Assembly (NCBI RefSeq): GCF_900302475.1
Contig: NZ_OMOQ01000002.1
Span: 1 to 64,000 of the forward strand
DNA: 64,000 nt
DNA from: Defluviimonas aquaemixtae
Lineage (GTDB): Bacteria > Pseudomonadota > Alphaproteobacteria > Rhodobacterales > Rhodobacteraceae
Reading direction: 5' to 3'
Part shown: piece after piece, positions 1-9,126 of the stretch
Position numbering within the stretch: the first letter of the stretch is position 1
Layout: each line of letters begins with the position of its first letter
Translations under genes and position numbers: made by a program
Notes under the pieces: model-generated
What the model saw: the letters and a program-made list of their open reading frames with translations, nothing else
The model's database searches: none
What the model was told of the DNA's origin: nothing

Positions 1-1
1 C

Positions 2-124
2 TTCGTCGAGGCCGCCGCCAACATCCTCACCAACCCCGCCCTCGACCCCGTCGGCAAGATCCCCGAGTTCAAGTTCGCCGCCGTCAAGGTCGAAAAAATC
101 AAAGACAACATCGCCGCAGAATAA
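2..124 (+). CDS. 3' end of an unidentified CDS (5' partial)
   Basis: An open frame enters from the left edge and ends at TAA 122-124, giving 40 visible codons. The visible peptide contains NPALDPVGKIPEFKFAAVKV and ends KDNIAAE. Codon choice is strongly C/G at third positions, as in the neighbouring genes, which supports a real coding end. I do not recognise the family from this tail and assign no function. It faces the leftward polysaccharide operon, whose last stop is at 136, so the two units converge with about 11 bp between stops. Confidence 0.5.
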   Translation, partial: FVEAAANILTNPALDPVGKIPEFKFAAVKVEKIKDNIAAE

Positions 125-135
125 AAACAGGGCCG

Positions 136-582
136 CTAACCAAACACCACAACGTCCCGCGCGTCGATGATTAGGGCCAGATCCCAGAACGCCGTCATCT
201 CGGCTTCCCAGGCGGCGCGGTCATCCGCGCTGTCGCCGACAAACCGCTCAACGCGGAAACCGAAACGTTCGAGAAAGACCGGGCCGTCGCCGACGGCCAG
301 GATCAACGGAACGACACCGCGCTCCAACGCCGCTGCGGCGAGCCTGAGCGCAACGGCGATTTCCTCGCCGGCGAACGTGTCGTCGATGCGGATACCGATC
401 TGGGACAGCCCCGCTTCCGGCCGGTCCCACAGACGCGGCGAGGGCGGGGGCGTGCCGTCGTTCCAGACCGACAGGCCGGCCCCCTTGCGCGGCCGGATCT
501 TCGGCGAGACTTCCTCGTCGAGATCGGCGGGCGCTTCGGCCCCGATGCGCGACAGGACAGCCTGCCAGTGCTCCGGTGTCAT
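136..582 (-). CDS. Hypothetical protein, last gene of glycosyltransferase operon
   Basis: This is a 148-residue protein without an obvious signal peptide or membrane segment. Its ATG overlaps the stop of the upstream glycosyltransferase gene in an ATGA junction (579-582), so it is probably translated by coupling. The middle and C-terminal part (about residues 60-148) alternates hydrophobic strands and helices (IGIRIDDTFAGEEIAVALRL, VVPLILAVGDGPVFLERFGF) and resembles a Rossmann-like half domain. No catalytic motif stands out. By context it may act with the two glycosyltransferases, for instance as an accessory or regulatory subunit, but that is inference from position only. Confidence 0.7.
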   Translation of the reverse strand: MTPEHWQAVLSRIGAEAPADLDEEVSPKIRPRKGAGLSVWNDGTPPPSPRLWDRPEAGLSQIGIRIDDTFAGEEIAVALRLAAAALERGVVPLILAVGDGPVFLERFGFRVERFVGDSADDRAAWEAEMTAFWDLALIIDARDVVVFG

Positions 583-2651
583 CTCCCTTCCCTCCGCAGT
601 TCGATGAGTTGCGCGGCAAGCGCGTTGCCGCGTTCGGGAAGTACGGCCGCGGCGAGCGCCGCGCCCATAGCCTCAGCCCTGCCATTATCGAGAAGCTCAG
701 CCACCTTCCGCTCTAGCAGCAGGAGCTCGTGCGCAAGCACGACCTCCGCCAGCCCCCGGTCAGCCGCGGCCTGCGCGCGGCGTTCCTGATCGTCCATGAA
801 GCTCGCCATCTGCGGCACGAAGATCGTGGGAATCCCGTGATAGAGCAGTTCGTGGAAGGAGTTGTAGCCCGCCGCCGATACGACGGCATCGGCGATCTGG
901 CAGAGCGCAAGCGCCGCCTTGGTCTGCACGACACGCGTGTTGGGCCAGCCCTGCACCCCGAGTGGCACGGCCGCACCCGGCCAGAGCACGATGAGATGCA
1001 GGCAGTCGGGTCGTGCCGCCATCATCGCGGCCAGGGCCTGCATCTGAACACTTCGGTCCGCGGCGACTCCGCCGCCGAGCATCGTCACGACGAGCCTGTT
1101 GAATTCCACGCCGAAACGTTCGGCCAGCGCCCGCCGCCTCTCCGTGCGCTCGGTCTTGCCGGGCGCTGGCGCGTGCTGCACGACCGGACCCACCGCATGT
1201 TTGCGGGGGTCGAAGAACGGCACGGAGTTCAATTCCTCGAACGCCTCTCCTGGCAGGATCACGCGGGAGAATATCCGTTCGCGCTCCATCGGCGCGCGCA
1301 CGGACTGCCCAGCTTGCCAGAGCCCGCGTCGGATCCAGACCGCGTCGAGCCCCATCTCCAGAATGATCCTGTAGATGGAATCGAAGACATAGCCGCCGTC
1401 GAAGATCAACTGATCGCCCGCTCGCGCGCAGCGGTGCAACCTCAAATAGGTCAGAAGGTCGTTGGCATGATCCTCGGGATGGTGGGGGCTCTTGGCCACG
1501 AGCGGAAGGCAATCGAAGCCCTTGTCGAGGATGAGGCCGAGGCAGCTTGGAAAGGCGGCGAAGAAGCAGCGCTCGGGCTGCTTGAGTTCGGACGCGACCA
1601 GCGTGCAGCGCTGCGCATGGCCAAGCCCGACGCCGTTCGTCGGAACGAAGATCCGGCGCGGATCGGACGGCGTGTTCCCGCCGCTTTCATCAACGTTGGA
1701 GGGCAGATCGAGCGCCCTTTCCAGCACCTCGATCCCGCGGCGCGCGAGCCACGGGCTCTGCCGTGCCTGCCGCCCGATCTCGCCCCGGTTGACGAGAACG
1801 GTGTGCTCGACATAGGCGGCAAGCGCCATCGGGTCTTCGGGCCCGCGCACCGCAGGTGCACCCGCCGCCGCAAAGCCTGCGCCGACGGTGCAGTCGATCA
1901 CCACCTTGCCCGATCGCATAAGATCGAGCGCAAAGGCGGCCATGCGTTCGCCGGGCACCCGGTCACCAAAAAACGCTGCGATATCCGCGAGCGCCGCGAA
2001 CCCAGCAGGCGGAAGTTCGGAGTAGGAGTGCACGAGCAGCCCGGAGAAGCGCGACGCTCGAATCTGTTCCTTGCCCTTGCCCGGAAGGATCAAATTGAGC
2101 CGGTACGACGGTATCTGATCCATGGCACCGAGGATCTGTAGGGTCTGAGGCTCGTCGAGCGCTTCCTGCGGCAAGAAGAGGAATAGCTGGGGCACGTTGC
2201 TTGCCGCGCCCGCCGGCGCCGGCGCCGCTGCCAGCGGTGAAATTGCGCCTGGCACAAGCGGCGATCCCTGAATCTCTTCGAGATCCAGGAGCTCAGGCTC
2301 TCGGCCGGTCGCGTAGGCGATCTTCGCGCGGGCGGCGATCGCCGACTGCCGGTCGGCGAAGCGGCCGATCGCGGTCACCCGCGTCTCGGGCCCGATTTTC
2401 GTCGACCTGAGGCCTGCGGCAGTTTCCGACGCCAGGTTTTCGGCTCCGATCACCACGACGCGGGAAATCGCGGTGGGGTCGAGCTCGGCAAGGAACCGGA
2501 CGGAATCATATTTCTGGTGCCGGTCGAGCCGCTCGGGCAGGCTTCGCTCGTCCAGCACGACCCGGTGGCCGCGCCCTGCGAGCTGCGCGGCGAGCAGAAG
2601 CTTGGCGTCGAACGCCCGTTCGCTGCACTCTCCCGCCTCGATCAAGATCAT
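579..2651 (-). CDS. Two-module glycosyltransferase with MurG/GT28-like C-terminal half
   Basis: The 690-residue protein has two parts. Residues 1-320 form an N-terminal module with GT-B-like alternating strands (for example RLNLILPGKG near 185) but no clear donor site. Residues 332 to the end look like a MurG/GT28-type glycosyltransferase: a glycine-rich acceptor-side loop (FVPTNGVGLGHAQRC, about 335-349), the TMLGGG loop near 523-528, and a donor-site segment GYNSFHELLYHGIPTIFVP (about 595-613), where MurG-like enzymes bind the nucleotide sugar. The start overlaps the stop of the upstream glycosyltransferase (ATGA, 2648-2651), and the stop overlaps the start of the next gene. It probably transfers a sugar in surface or exopolysaccharide synthesis; donor and acceptor are unknown. 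Confidence 0.8.
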   Translation of the reverse strand: MILIEAGECSERAFDAKLLLAAQLAGRGHRVVLDERSLPERLDRHQKYDSVRFLAELDPTAISRVVVIGAENLASETAAGLRSTKIGPETRVTAIGRFADRQSAIAARAKIAYATGREPELLDLEEIQGSPLVPGAISPLAAAPAPAGAASNVPQLFLFLPQEALDEPQTLQILGAMDQIPSYRLNLILPGKGKEQIRASRFSGLLVHSYSELPPAGFAALADIAAFFGDRVPGERMAAFALDLMRSGKVVIDCTVGAGFAAAGAPAVRGPEDPMALAAYVEHTVLVNRGEIGRQARQSPWLARRGIEVLERALDLPSNVDESGGNTPSDPRRIFVPTNGVGLGHAQRCTLVASELKQPERCFFAAFPSCLGLILDKGFDCLPLVAKSPHHPEDHANDLLTYLRLHRCARAGDQLIFDGGYVFDSIYRIILEMGLDAVWIRRGLWQAGQSVRAPMERERIFSRVILPGEAFEELNSVPFFDPRKHAVGPVVQHAPAPGKTERTERRRALAERFGVEFNRLVVTMLGGGVAADRSVQMQALAAMMAARPDCLHLIVLWPGAAVPLGVQGWPNTRVVQTKAALALCQIADAVVSAAGYNSFHELLYHGIPTIFVPQMASFMDDQERRAQAAADRGLAEVVLAHELLLLERKVAELLDNGRAEAMGAALAAAVLPERGNALAAQLIELRREGR

Positions 2652-3706
2652 GCGGCCGCTCCGGTCGGAGCGCCAAGGCCGGTGAGCCGCAAAAAACGGT
2701 CGCGGAACGCTTCGGGCGAAAAGCGCGAAAGGACCGTTTGGGCGGAACGCACATGCGAGATGTAGCGCTCCGGCTCAGCGATGAACAAACGGATGATGCC
2801 GTCGACCTCCTCTGGCTCCGCACCGATGACCGCGCCGTCGAAACCCGCGGCCGTCTCCCGGTCGGAGATGACGACCTTGCCGGCGGCGATGCCCTCCGCC
2901 AAGACGCGGCCGAAGCTTTCGCGCCAACCCGGTGCCGTGAAATAGACCATGAAATCAATCATTTCGAAAAAACGCGCGACATCAAGCCCTCGGAAAGGAT
3001 GAAGCGTCCAGTGCGGATGGGTCTCTTGGCCCGCGATCAGCATGTCCGCGCCAAGAATGACATTCGCTTCGGCATGGGAAGGAAAGATCAGATCGAGCGT
3101 CGCCGGCTTCGGAAATTTTTCGGGCCCGGGGCGCGAGTGACGACCGCGACGGTCGCGAGGTCGATCCGTGGGCGGCGCCATGTCGAAGTCACAGATGTTG
3201 ATCCAGTCCTCGGGCAGAATGTCCCAACCGGAAGGCAGTCCGTGTCGCGCCGCCCACTCTTCGACCGTCGCCCGGTTGTTCGGCGAAATCGGCGCAACGG
3301 ATTTCCTCAGCGACAGAGTGGATCGGTCGATGAGGCTCAGGCAATGCGCGACGTCAAAGCCCTCCTCTCCTCCGGGGCGCAGGAAATTCTCGTGAGTAAC
3401 CGCGATCACATGACGCGCAACTATATGTGTTGACAATAATTTCTCGAACTTCAGAAATGCCGGATTATGAATAACGACAATGTCCGCACCAATCGTGCGC
3501 GCGCATTCCGTGCATTCCAGTCCCAGCACGTTGAGCGTTCGAACAAGTTGTGGCGCGATGCTCCGACCGTCGAACATCGACGTCTCGGCAGGGTGTATCG
3601 ACACCCGCCCCGTGCCAGCCGTCACCGCAAGTTCCGCCGCGAGCGCCGAAGATGTGCCGCCTGGAAATCGCGGCTCGATCAGATAGGCAAGGTTGTGCTG
3701 CCGCAT
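2648..3706 (-). CDS. GT-B glycosyltransferase (group 1/GT4-like)
   Basis: This is a 352-residue cytoplasmic protein. The N-terminus (LAYLIEPRFPGGTSSALAAE) fits the acceptor-binding half of GT-B enzymes, and the C-terminal half has the GT4-type donor motif GWRESFGRVLAEGIAAGKVV at about 260-279, with the conserved glutamate at about 263. The ATG at 3706 follows a good ribosome site (GGGAGG, about 8 nt upstream). It lies 28 bp after the small secreted protein gene and is coupled to the next glycosyltransferase by ATGA. The pair probably adds consecutive sugars to a surface glycan. Substrate specificity cannot be read from the sequence. Confidence 0.82.
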   Translation of the reverse strand: MRQHNLAYLIEPRFPGGTSSALAAELAVTAGTGRVSIHPAETSMFDGRSIAPQLVRTLNVLGLECTECARTIGADIVVIHNPAFLKFEKLLSTHIVARHVIAVTHENFLRPGGEEGFDVAHCLSLIDRSTLSLRKSVAPISPNNRATVEEWAARHGLPSGWDILPEDWINICDFDMAPPTDRPRDRRGRHSRPGPEKFPKPATLDLIFPSHAEANVILGADMLIAGQETHPHWTLHPFRGLDVARFFEMIDFMVYFTAPGWRESFGRVLAEGIAAGKVVISDRETAAGFDGAVIGAEPEEVDGIIRLFIAEPERYISHVRSAQTVLSRFSPEAFRDRFLRLTGLGAPTGAAA

Positions 3707-3734
3707 CAGGCCTGCCTCCCCCTCGCCGCGCCGA

Positions 3735-4052
3735 TCAATAGGCGCTTTCGGCGAAATTTACGACCGGGCCCGCAGCCGGGACCGACGTCTGGGCGGTAGG
3801 CGCGTCAAAGCAGTCGATCTGCCCCCGCGCCGTTGCATCGGCAAAGGCGCGCAGTTCGAGCGACAGCGCATCGCCGCCGGCCATGATGCCGGGATTAGCC
3901 TGAAGATACAGCCAAAGCGCACCGCAATCCTTGCGCACGATCAGCCGCTCGATCTCTTCAAGTTGGCTGACCGTGTAATCCGCCCGCGCCGGTGAGTTGC
4001 CGCCGACGAGGACAAGCGCCGTAATCAGTGCGAGGAGACGGGTACCCGGCAT
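3735..4052 (-). CDS. Small secreted protein of unknown function
   Basis: This is a 105-residue protein starting MPGTRLLALITALVLVGG, a typical Sec signal peptide with probable cleavage after PARA at about residue 24. The start at 4052 is preferred over the in-frame ATG at 4076 because AGAGG lies 7 nt upstream and the signal peptide begins there. The mature part of about 80 residues is mostly helical, with two cysteines (in KDCGALW and QIDCFDA) that could form a disulfide in the periplasm. It lies between a membrane-anchored protein gene and two glycosyltransferases on the same strand. No family recognised. Confidence 0.7.
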   Translation of the reverse strand: MPGTRLLALITALVLVGGNSPARADYTVSQLEEIERLIVRKDCGALWLYLQANPGIMAGGDALSLELRAFADATARGQIDCFDAPTAQTSVPAAGPVVNFAESAY

Positions 4053-4091
4053 GAAAGCCTCTCTATGAGTCGTCAAGCGGCAGAAGCCGAA

Positions 4092-5981
4092 CTACAAATG
4101 CTCACCATTGCGAAGGCGCTTAAGAATTCTGTTTCGTAGCTGAAGGAGTTTTTGCACCTGTTTCGGCTGCCGCACGACACTCCCGCTCTTGGATGTCGCC
4201 GCAACATTGGGACCGGAACCGGAGAGCCATATCTCGATCGTTCCGGTCGGCGGTGCGGGTTCATAACTTGTAAAATCCCGGGCACTGGCGCCAATCCGGT
4301 CGGCAAGCGCACGGGCCAGTTCGGCGTCCCCGGGATGGAAGAAGCGCACGTTGCTCTTACTGATCGAGAACGACACGCGCCGGGCGGGGTCGAGCGTGTA
4401 TCCGCCTCCGACCAGCTTCGCCATCACGTCGACGAGCTCGGCCTCAGCTACGCTTGTTGGCGCGTGGACGAACACGATCGCGTCCTGACCCGTGGGAACT
4501 GCGGGGCTGGGCACCGGCGGTGGGGCGGGAACGGCGACCGGTACGTCGGTGTCGTTCGCATCAGGCGCCGGGAGAGCGGAATAGCGGCCGGGCTCCTCCC
4601 TGGGAAGGATCGCGACAGGCAAAGCCGCTGGCGAGTCTTGCAAGCCGTCTGAAGACATTCCTTCGGGCATTGGGCCCAGTTCGGGACGAGGCGGCCTCAG
4701 CGATGCCAGAACGGGCGTCGCCGCAGGCTCTCCAAGGTTCCAAGGCAGCGCCGCCGGCAATGCAGCCCGACCCGGCGCGCTGAGCGATTCCGGCCACGTC
4801 GACTGGGGTTCGGGCTGTGTGACCAAAGCAAGAGCCGTCGGCGACGCGCGCGGCAACGCAGGCGCGGCGGCCGGCAAGCTGTCAGACACGCCCGGCCCCG
4901 CCGGCTGCGCCATTCTGCGCAGTGGATGTATCGAGCCCGGTACGGCGATCTCGAGGCCGGGATCCGCAAGTGAGCCGATATCGGGCAGAATTGGAAGCGC
5001 AGCAGAACGCACGTCCGCGCTGAAGGGGCTGCTGGCGAGCGGCCGTGTGTCGGGCACGATCGCCGATGCGACTGTGTCGAAAGCGGCGGGCGGCGCGATG
5101 TTCGGCGCAGAGTCCAGCGCTCTCGGGACTATGCTTATCGCCGCGTATTCGGGTGCGATCATGGCACGCGTCGGCGCGGTCGTGGACACGACCACAGGGC
5201 TGTCCTGGGCTGGTGCCACCGCTTGGCCGAATGGCGCCTCTGCGGCCACCTGCACGATCGACTCAGATCCTCCTCCCGGCACGACGTCGCTGCGGCCAAC
5301 CCAGAACGCGCCGACGATCCCGATGAGCATTCCCGCCGCAAATCCCGCCGCAATCCGGTAGTCGCGCCGCCGCTTCGGCTCGGGCGCCGCTGGGGTTTCT
5401 TCCTCTTCGTCCGCATACGGGATCGGAGACGGGCTGAGCGTGGCGATCGTCTTCTGAGGCGCGACCGGCAGTTCGAGTTCTTCCCAGTCTTCGGGCGCGA
5501 ACGGTGCAGACGGCACATCTTTCGCAGCCCGGAGTGGAGATATAGCTTGTCTGGCGCGCTGCGGTTCCGGCTTCGGCGGTGCAGGTGCCTTCTGCTCGGC
5601 CGGCGGCACGGGCTTCGCCGGTCCCAGCAACTCCGCCGTTCCCGGTCTGCCTACTGATTCGATTTTCTTGGTCGGAGCGATCTGTTTGAGGCTGTGCGAC
5701 AGCGCGAGTATCGCCGGATCGTCGGGCGGCGCAGGTTCTGGTTCGCGTTTGAACTGGCGCCGCTTCGCTTCGGAAGCGGGCTTCTCCCACGGCTTGCGCC
5801 CGGGCGTCAGAATGAAGTCTTCTTCGCCCGTCTCAGACTTCCCTGCGAGAGATTTTTCCCTTTTCGCCCGCGCCTTGGCGAGACGCGCGTGAAATGAACC
5901 CTGTGCGAGCAAGTCCTCGAACGCAGGCAGGTCTCCCCTCTCATGCCGAGAGGAAGCGACTTTCGTCGCCGGTCGTTCCAT
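4092..5981 (-). CDS. Membrane-anchored proline-rich protein with conserved C-terminal domain
   Basis: The 629-residue protein has a charged, proline-rich cytoplasmic N-terminus, one membrane segment at about 209-229 (IAAGFAAGMLIGIVGAFWVG), a long low-complexity Ala/Pro periplasmic linker, and a compact C-terminal domain at about 500-629 containing VRFFHPGD, ARDFTSYEPAPPTGTIEIWL and a basic tail. That arrangement resembles envelope or polysaccharide-linked proteins with a peptidoglycan- or partner-binding end domain, for example LytR_C-like folds, but I cannot name the family. The start MERPATKV at 5981 is chosen because GAGAGGGTGGGG precedes it; an upstream in-frame start at 6035 lacks this. 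It heads the leftward glycosyltransferase operon, and the 188 bp before it should hold the promoter. Confidence 0.72.
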   Translation of the reverse strand: MERPATKVASSRHERGDLPAFEDLLAQGSFHARLAKARAKREKSLAGKSETGEEDFILTPGRKPWEKPASEAKRRQFKREPEPAPPDDPAILALSHSLKQIAPTKKIESVGRPGTAELLGPAKPVPPAEQKAPAPPKPEPQRARQAISPLRAAKDVPSAPFAPEDWEELELPVAPQKTIATLSPSPIPYADEEEETPAAPEPKRRRDYRIAAGFAAGMLIGIVGAFWVGRSDVVPGGGSESIVQVAAEAPFGQAVAPAQDSPVVVSTTAPTRAMIAPEYAAISIVPRALDSAPNIAPPAAFDTVASAIVPDTRPLASSPFSADVRSAALPILPDIGSLADPGLEIAVPGSIHPLRRMAQPAGPGVSDSLPAAAPALPRASPTALALVTQPEPQSTWPESLSAPGRAALPAALPWNLGEPAATPVLASLRPPRPELGPMPEGMSSDGLQDSPAALPVAILPREEPGRYSALPAPDANDTDVPVAVPAPPPVPSPAVPTGQDAIVFVHAPTSVAEAELVDVMAKLVGGGYTLDPARRVSFSISKSNVRFFHPGDAELARALADRIGASARDFTSYEPAPPTGTIEIWLSGSGPNVAATSKSGSVVRQPKQVQKLLQLRNRILKRLRNGEHL

Positions 5982-6169
5982 ACCCCACCCTCTCAATTGG
6001 CAGCGAAGATGGCCTAATGTGACCTGGCCAACCAAACTTCCTTAAATTCCCTCCGACCCAGCAGACGGGGCGGACCGGTCAACCATAAGCAGTTTACCCT
6101 TCAATCCGGAAACATTCAAACGCCGAAGGGCTGCATTGGAGCCCAAAGCGGCATTCAGCTGACCGCGCG

Positions 6170-7498
6170 CTATGCCTCTGATCCGTCTCTGATCCGTGCG
6201 GCAAGCCGCCGGACCGCGCTGATCTCGTCTTCGATCGGCACCGTCAAACGACCGTCCGCGACAATCCGTCGGCCACGTGAGACGACATGTGCGACGTCGT
6301 CGCGCCCGGCGGCATGAACGAGCGTCGAATACGGGTCATAGCTGGGGATGAGATGCAGAGCGTCGCGCCTGATCACCATGAAATCGGCTCGCATCCCGGG
6401 CGCGAGCATGCCCGTTTCGGCACCGAGCCCGGCCGCCGCCGCACCTCCGCGCGTTGCCATGAAAAGAGTGTCTCGCGCCGACAGCGCGTCAGGCCGGCCA
6501 GACGACAGAACGGCAAGATGCGCGGCAAGCCGCATCGCCTTCCACATGTCGAGATCATTGCCGCTCGACGCGCCGTCGGTGCCAAGCGACAGCGTCACGC
6601 CCGCGGCCTTCATGTCCGCGATTCGCACCATGCCGGAGCCGAGCTTGGCATTCGACAGCGGACAATGCGCGACCGCGACACCCGCCTCGGCCAGCATCGC
6701 GATCTCGGCATTGTCGAGATGGACGGCATGGGCCAAGAGCGTTCCGGGGCGGAGCAACCCGCACCGTTCGAGCACGCGCACGGGCGTGGCGCCATGTTGC
6801 TCGGCGACGAGGCGCATCTCCGAAGGCGCTTCGGCGGCGTGGATGTGCACGGGCAGGTCGCGCGCGGCCGCCAAGGCCGCGATCTCGCCGAGTTGGTCTT
6901 CGCCGAGCGTGTAGACGGAATGCGGCATGAGCATCAGATTGATCCCCTCAGCGTCGCGATGCTCGGCCACGAACTCCTCCGCGAACCGCAGACGCTCCCG
7001 CCATGGGAGCCGGTCGATACCGTCGAATCCGATGAAGACCGGCCCGGTCGTTAGCCCGAATCCGAGCTTGCGTGCGGCAGCCACTGTCGCCGATGGGTGA
7101 AAATACATGTCGACCACGTGGGTGACCCCGCCCAGCGCCATCTCGGCCAGTCCGAGCACCGCGCCCGCCTGCACCGTCTCCGGCACGACATGCGCCGCCT
7201 CCGCCGCCCAAACCGCCTTCAGGAAGCCATCGAGCGGGCGGTCATCTGCAAGCCCACGAAAGAGCGTCATGGCCGCGTGGCAATGCGTGTTCACGAATCC
7301 CGGCAGGACGAAGCCGCCCCCCGCGTCGATCGTCTCGGCGGCCCTCACCCGGCGCGCTTCCGCCGACGGGCCCAGCGCCGTGATCCGGCCGCCGCTGACG
7401 GCAAGCGCACCGGTCGGAAGTTCGGTCAGCTCATCGTCCATAGTCAGGACATGCGCGTTGGTAACCAGAATGTCGGCGGCTTCAGGAAAGACGGTCAT
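6170..7498 (-). CDS. mtaD: Amidohydrolase, MTA/SAH deaminase type
   Basis: This is a 442-residue amidohydrolase-superfamily enzyme. Visible metal and catalytic residues are H72 and H74 in THCHAAM, H220 and E223 in HIHAAE, a histidine at 257/260 in LLAHAVHLD, and D308 in LGTDG. This set matches the S-adenosylhomocysteine/methylthioadenosine deaminases (TM0936 and P. aeruginosa PA3170 type), which convert the 6-amino purine to the inosine form. It is coupled by ATGA to a nucleoside phosphorylase whose purine site fits 6-oxopurines, so the product of this enzyme would feed that one. Alternatives are guanine- or 8-oxoguanine-type deaminases of the same subgroup. Catalytic class is well supported; the exact substrate is inferred. 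Confidence 0.82.
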   Translation of the reverse strand: MTVFPEAADILVTNAHVLTMDDELTELPTGALAVSGGRITALGPSAEARRVRAAETIDAGGGFVLPGFVNTHCHAAMTLFRGLADDRPLDGFLKAVWAAEAAHVVPETVQAGAVLGLAEMALGGVTHVVDMYFHPSATVAAARKLGFGLTTGPVFIGFDGIDRLPWRERLRFAEEFVAEHRDAEGINLMLMPHSVYTLGEDQLGEIAALAAARDLPVHIHAAEAPSEMRLVAEQHGATPVRVLERCGLLRPGTLLAHAVHLDNAEIAMLAEAGVAVAHCPLSNAKLGSGMVRIADMKAAGVTLSLGTDGASSGNDLDMWKAMRLAAHLAVLSSGRPDALSARDTLFMATRGGAAAAGLGAETGMLAPGMRADFMVIRRDALHLIPSYDPYSTLVHAAGRDDVAHVVSRGRRIVADGRLTVPIEDEISAVRRLAARIRDGSEA

Positions 7499-8322
7499 CG
7501 GTTCGCTCTCGGAAGGGCGGGGATCAGCGCCTCCATCAGCGCGAGGAAGCGCGGCCGGATCGCGCGGGCGGTTTCCCAGACCTCGGCCTCGCTCGTCACA
7601 TGCGGATCGTCCACGCGGTCGACGGCGATGTTCGTCACCGCCGAAATCGCGAGCACCCGCATCCCGAGATGACGCGCTGCGATGACCTCGGGCACGGTGG
7701 ACATGCCGACCAGATCGCAGCCCCCCGCCCGAAGCATCCGGATCAGCGCGGGCGGCTCAAAGCTCGGCCCCGCGACGTGGGCGTAAACACCGCGTTTCAG
7801 CCCACCGAGTCGTTCGGCGAGCGCGACGAGACCGGGGTCATAAGCATGGTTCATCGACACGAAGCGCGGGCCAAGTTCCGGATCGTTCGGCCCGCGAAGC
7901 GGATCTAGACCGGCCGCGACGGGCAGAGACAGGTGATCCTCGATCACCACAAGATCGCCGACCCTGTATTCGGGGTTCATGCCGCCCGCCGCGTTCGTGA
8001 GAACCAGCGTTTCAGCGCCCAGCGCCTGCATGACGCGCACCGGGAAGACCACCTCCTGCGGCGTGTAGCCTTCGTAGAGATGGACGCGCCCCTGCATGAC
8101 AGCGCAATCGCGGCCGAAGAGCCGCCCGAGAATCAGCCGGCCTTCGTGGCCGGGCGCGGTGGACACGGGAAAATTTGGGATATCGGCGAACGGGATCGCC
8201 TCGCCCTCGACCTGATCCGCAAGCGGCCCGAGGCCCGATCCCAGAACCAGCGCGATCTCGGGCCGGAACGCCGAGCGGCGACGGATTTGGGCCACGGCCG
8301 CATCAATCGTCTGGCGCTCCAT
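7495..8322 (-). CDS. Purine nucleoside phosphorylase (trimeric, 6-oxopurine type)
   Basis: This 275-residue protein is of the PNP/MTAP family. Visible active-site elements are the phosphate loop VLGSGLG (25-31), H59, HLYEGY around 81-86, the purine-site pair F188-E189 in GPSFEPP, M207 in VGMST, and N231 in VTNIAV. The Glu-Asn pair marks 6-oxopurine phosphorylases; MTA phosphorylases carry Asp in place of that Asn. It should cleave inosine, guanosine or methylthioinosine with phosphate. The upstream GAGGAGG gives a strong ribosome site at 8322, and the stop overlaps the start of the deaminase gene (7495-7498). Deaminase plus PNP is the two-step MTA route described in Pseudomonas; that use here is inference. 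Confidence 0.88.
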   Translation of the reverse strand: MERQTIDAAVAQIRRRSAFRPEIALVLGSGLGPLADQVEGEAIPFADIPNFPVSTAPGHEGRLILGRLFGRDCAVMQGRVHLYEGYTPQEVVFPVRVMQALGAETLVLTNAAGGMNPEYRVGDLVVIEDHLSLPVAAGLDPLRGPNDPELGPRFVSMNHAYDPGLVALAERLGGLKRGVYAHVAGPSFEPPALIRMLRAGGCDLVGMSTVPEVIAARHLGMRVLAISAVTNIAVDRVDDPHVTSEAEVWETARAIRPRFLALMEALIPALPRANR

Positions 8323-8389
8323 GCTTCCTCCTCAGGTGCGTCACGGGACGTGTTTCGCATCGCGGTTGAAGCCTCGCAAGCCCTCTCGC

Positions 8390-9121
8390 CTACAGAACCC
8401 GGCGCAGGAACTCGCGCGTTCGCGGCTCGTGCGGGTCCGTGAAGATCGTTGCGGGCGGCCCTTCCTCGAGGATCCGGCCACCATCCAGAAAACACACCTT
8501 GTCAGCCGCGTCGCGCGCGAATCCCATCTCGTGCGTGGCGAGCACCATCGTCATCCCTTCGGATTTCAGCAACCTCAAGACATCGAGCACTTCGCCCACG
8601 AGTTCTGGATCGAGCGACGAAGTAACCTCGTCGAACAGCATCACCTCGGGCCGCATCGCGAGCGCACGGATGATCGCCACCCTTTGCTGCTGGCCGCCCG
8701 AAAGCTGGTCGGGATAATGGCCCATTTGCGCCGCGAGCCCGAAGCGCGCGAAGAGCGACTCGACCCCGGGCGCAAGTTCTGCGCGCGACTTTCGTAACAC
8801 CCGGCGCGGGGCAAGCATCACGTTCTCGAACGCCGTCATGTGCGGGAAAAGGTTGTAACTCTGGAAGACCAGGCCCATGCGCTGGCGGACGGGCAGCGGA
8901 TCGAGATCCGGCTCCGAGATGTCGACGCCGTCCAGAAGGATGCGCCCGTCGTCGATGGGCTCCAGCAGGTTTAGGCAGCGTAGCAGTGTCGACTTGCCGG
9001 AACCGGAGGCGCCGATCAGGCACACCATCTCGCCTTCGTCGACTGACAGATCGACGCCACAAAGGACATCGTTCGCTCCGAAACTTTTGATTACGCCTTC
9101 GAGGCGCAGCTTCTCGCCCAT
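8390..9121 (-). CDS. ABC importer ATPase, polar amino acid type
   Basis: This is a 243-residue ATPase with Walker A (GASGSGKST), the Q-loop ([12 protein letters not shown]), signature (LSGGQQQR), Walker B followed by catalytic Glu ([14 protein letters not shown]), and the switch histidine (LATHEMGF). Length and motifs match HisP/GlnQ-type ATPases. The in-frame frame extends upstream to 9196 inside the permease gene, but ATG 9121 has AGGGG 4-8 nt before it and lies 5 bp after the permease stop, so I use it. It energises the permease encoded just upstream. The phosphorylase gene follows after 67 bp on the same strand, so the transporter and salvage enzymes may share a transcript. Confidence 0.9.
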   Translation of the reverse strand: MGEKLRLEGVIKSFGANDVLCGVDLSVDEGEMVCLIGASGSGKSTLLRCLNLLEPIDDGRILLDGVDISEPDLDPLPVRQRMGLVFQSYNLFPHMTAFENVMLAPRRVLRKSRAELAPGVESLFARFGLAAQMGHYPDQLSGGQQQRVAIIRALAMRPEVMLFDEVTSSLDPELVGEVLDVLRLLKSEGMTMVLATHEMGFARDAADKVCFLDGGRILEEGPPATIFTDPHEPRTREFLRRVL

Positions 9122-9126
9122 TCCCC

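Noticed and set aside
729..2141. 470-codon rightward frame over the glycosyltransferase
   Set aside because: Antisense shadow without family motifs; the leftward frame has clear GT motifs and coupled neighbours.
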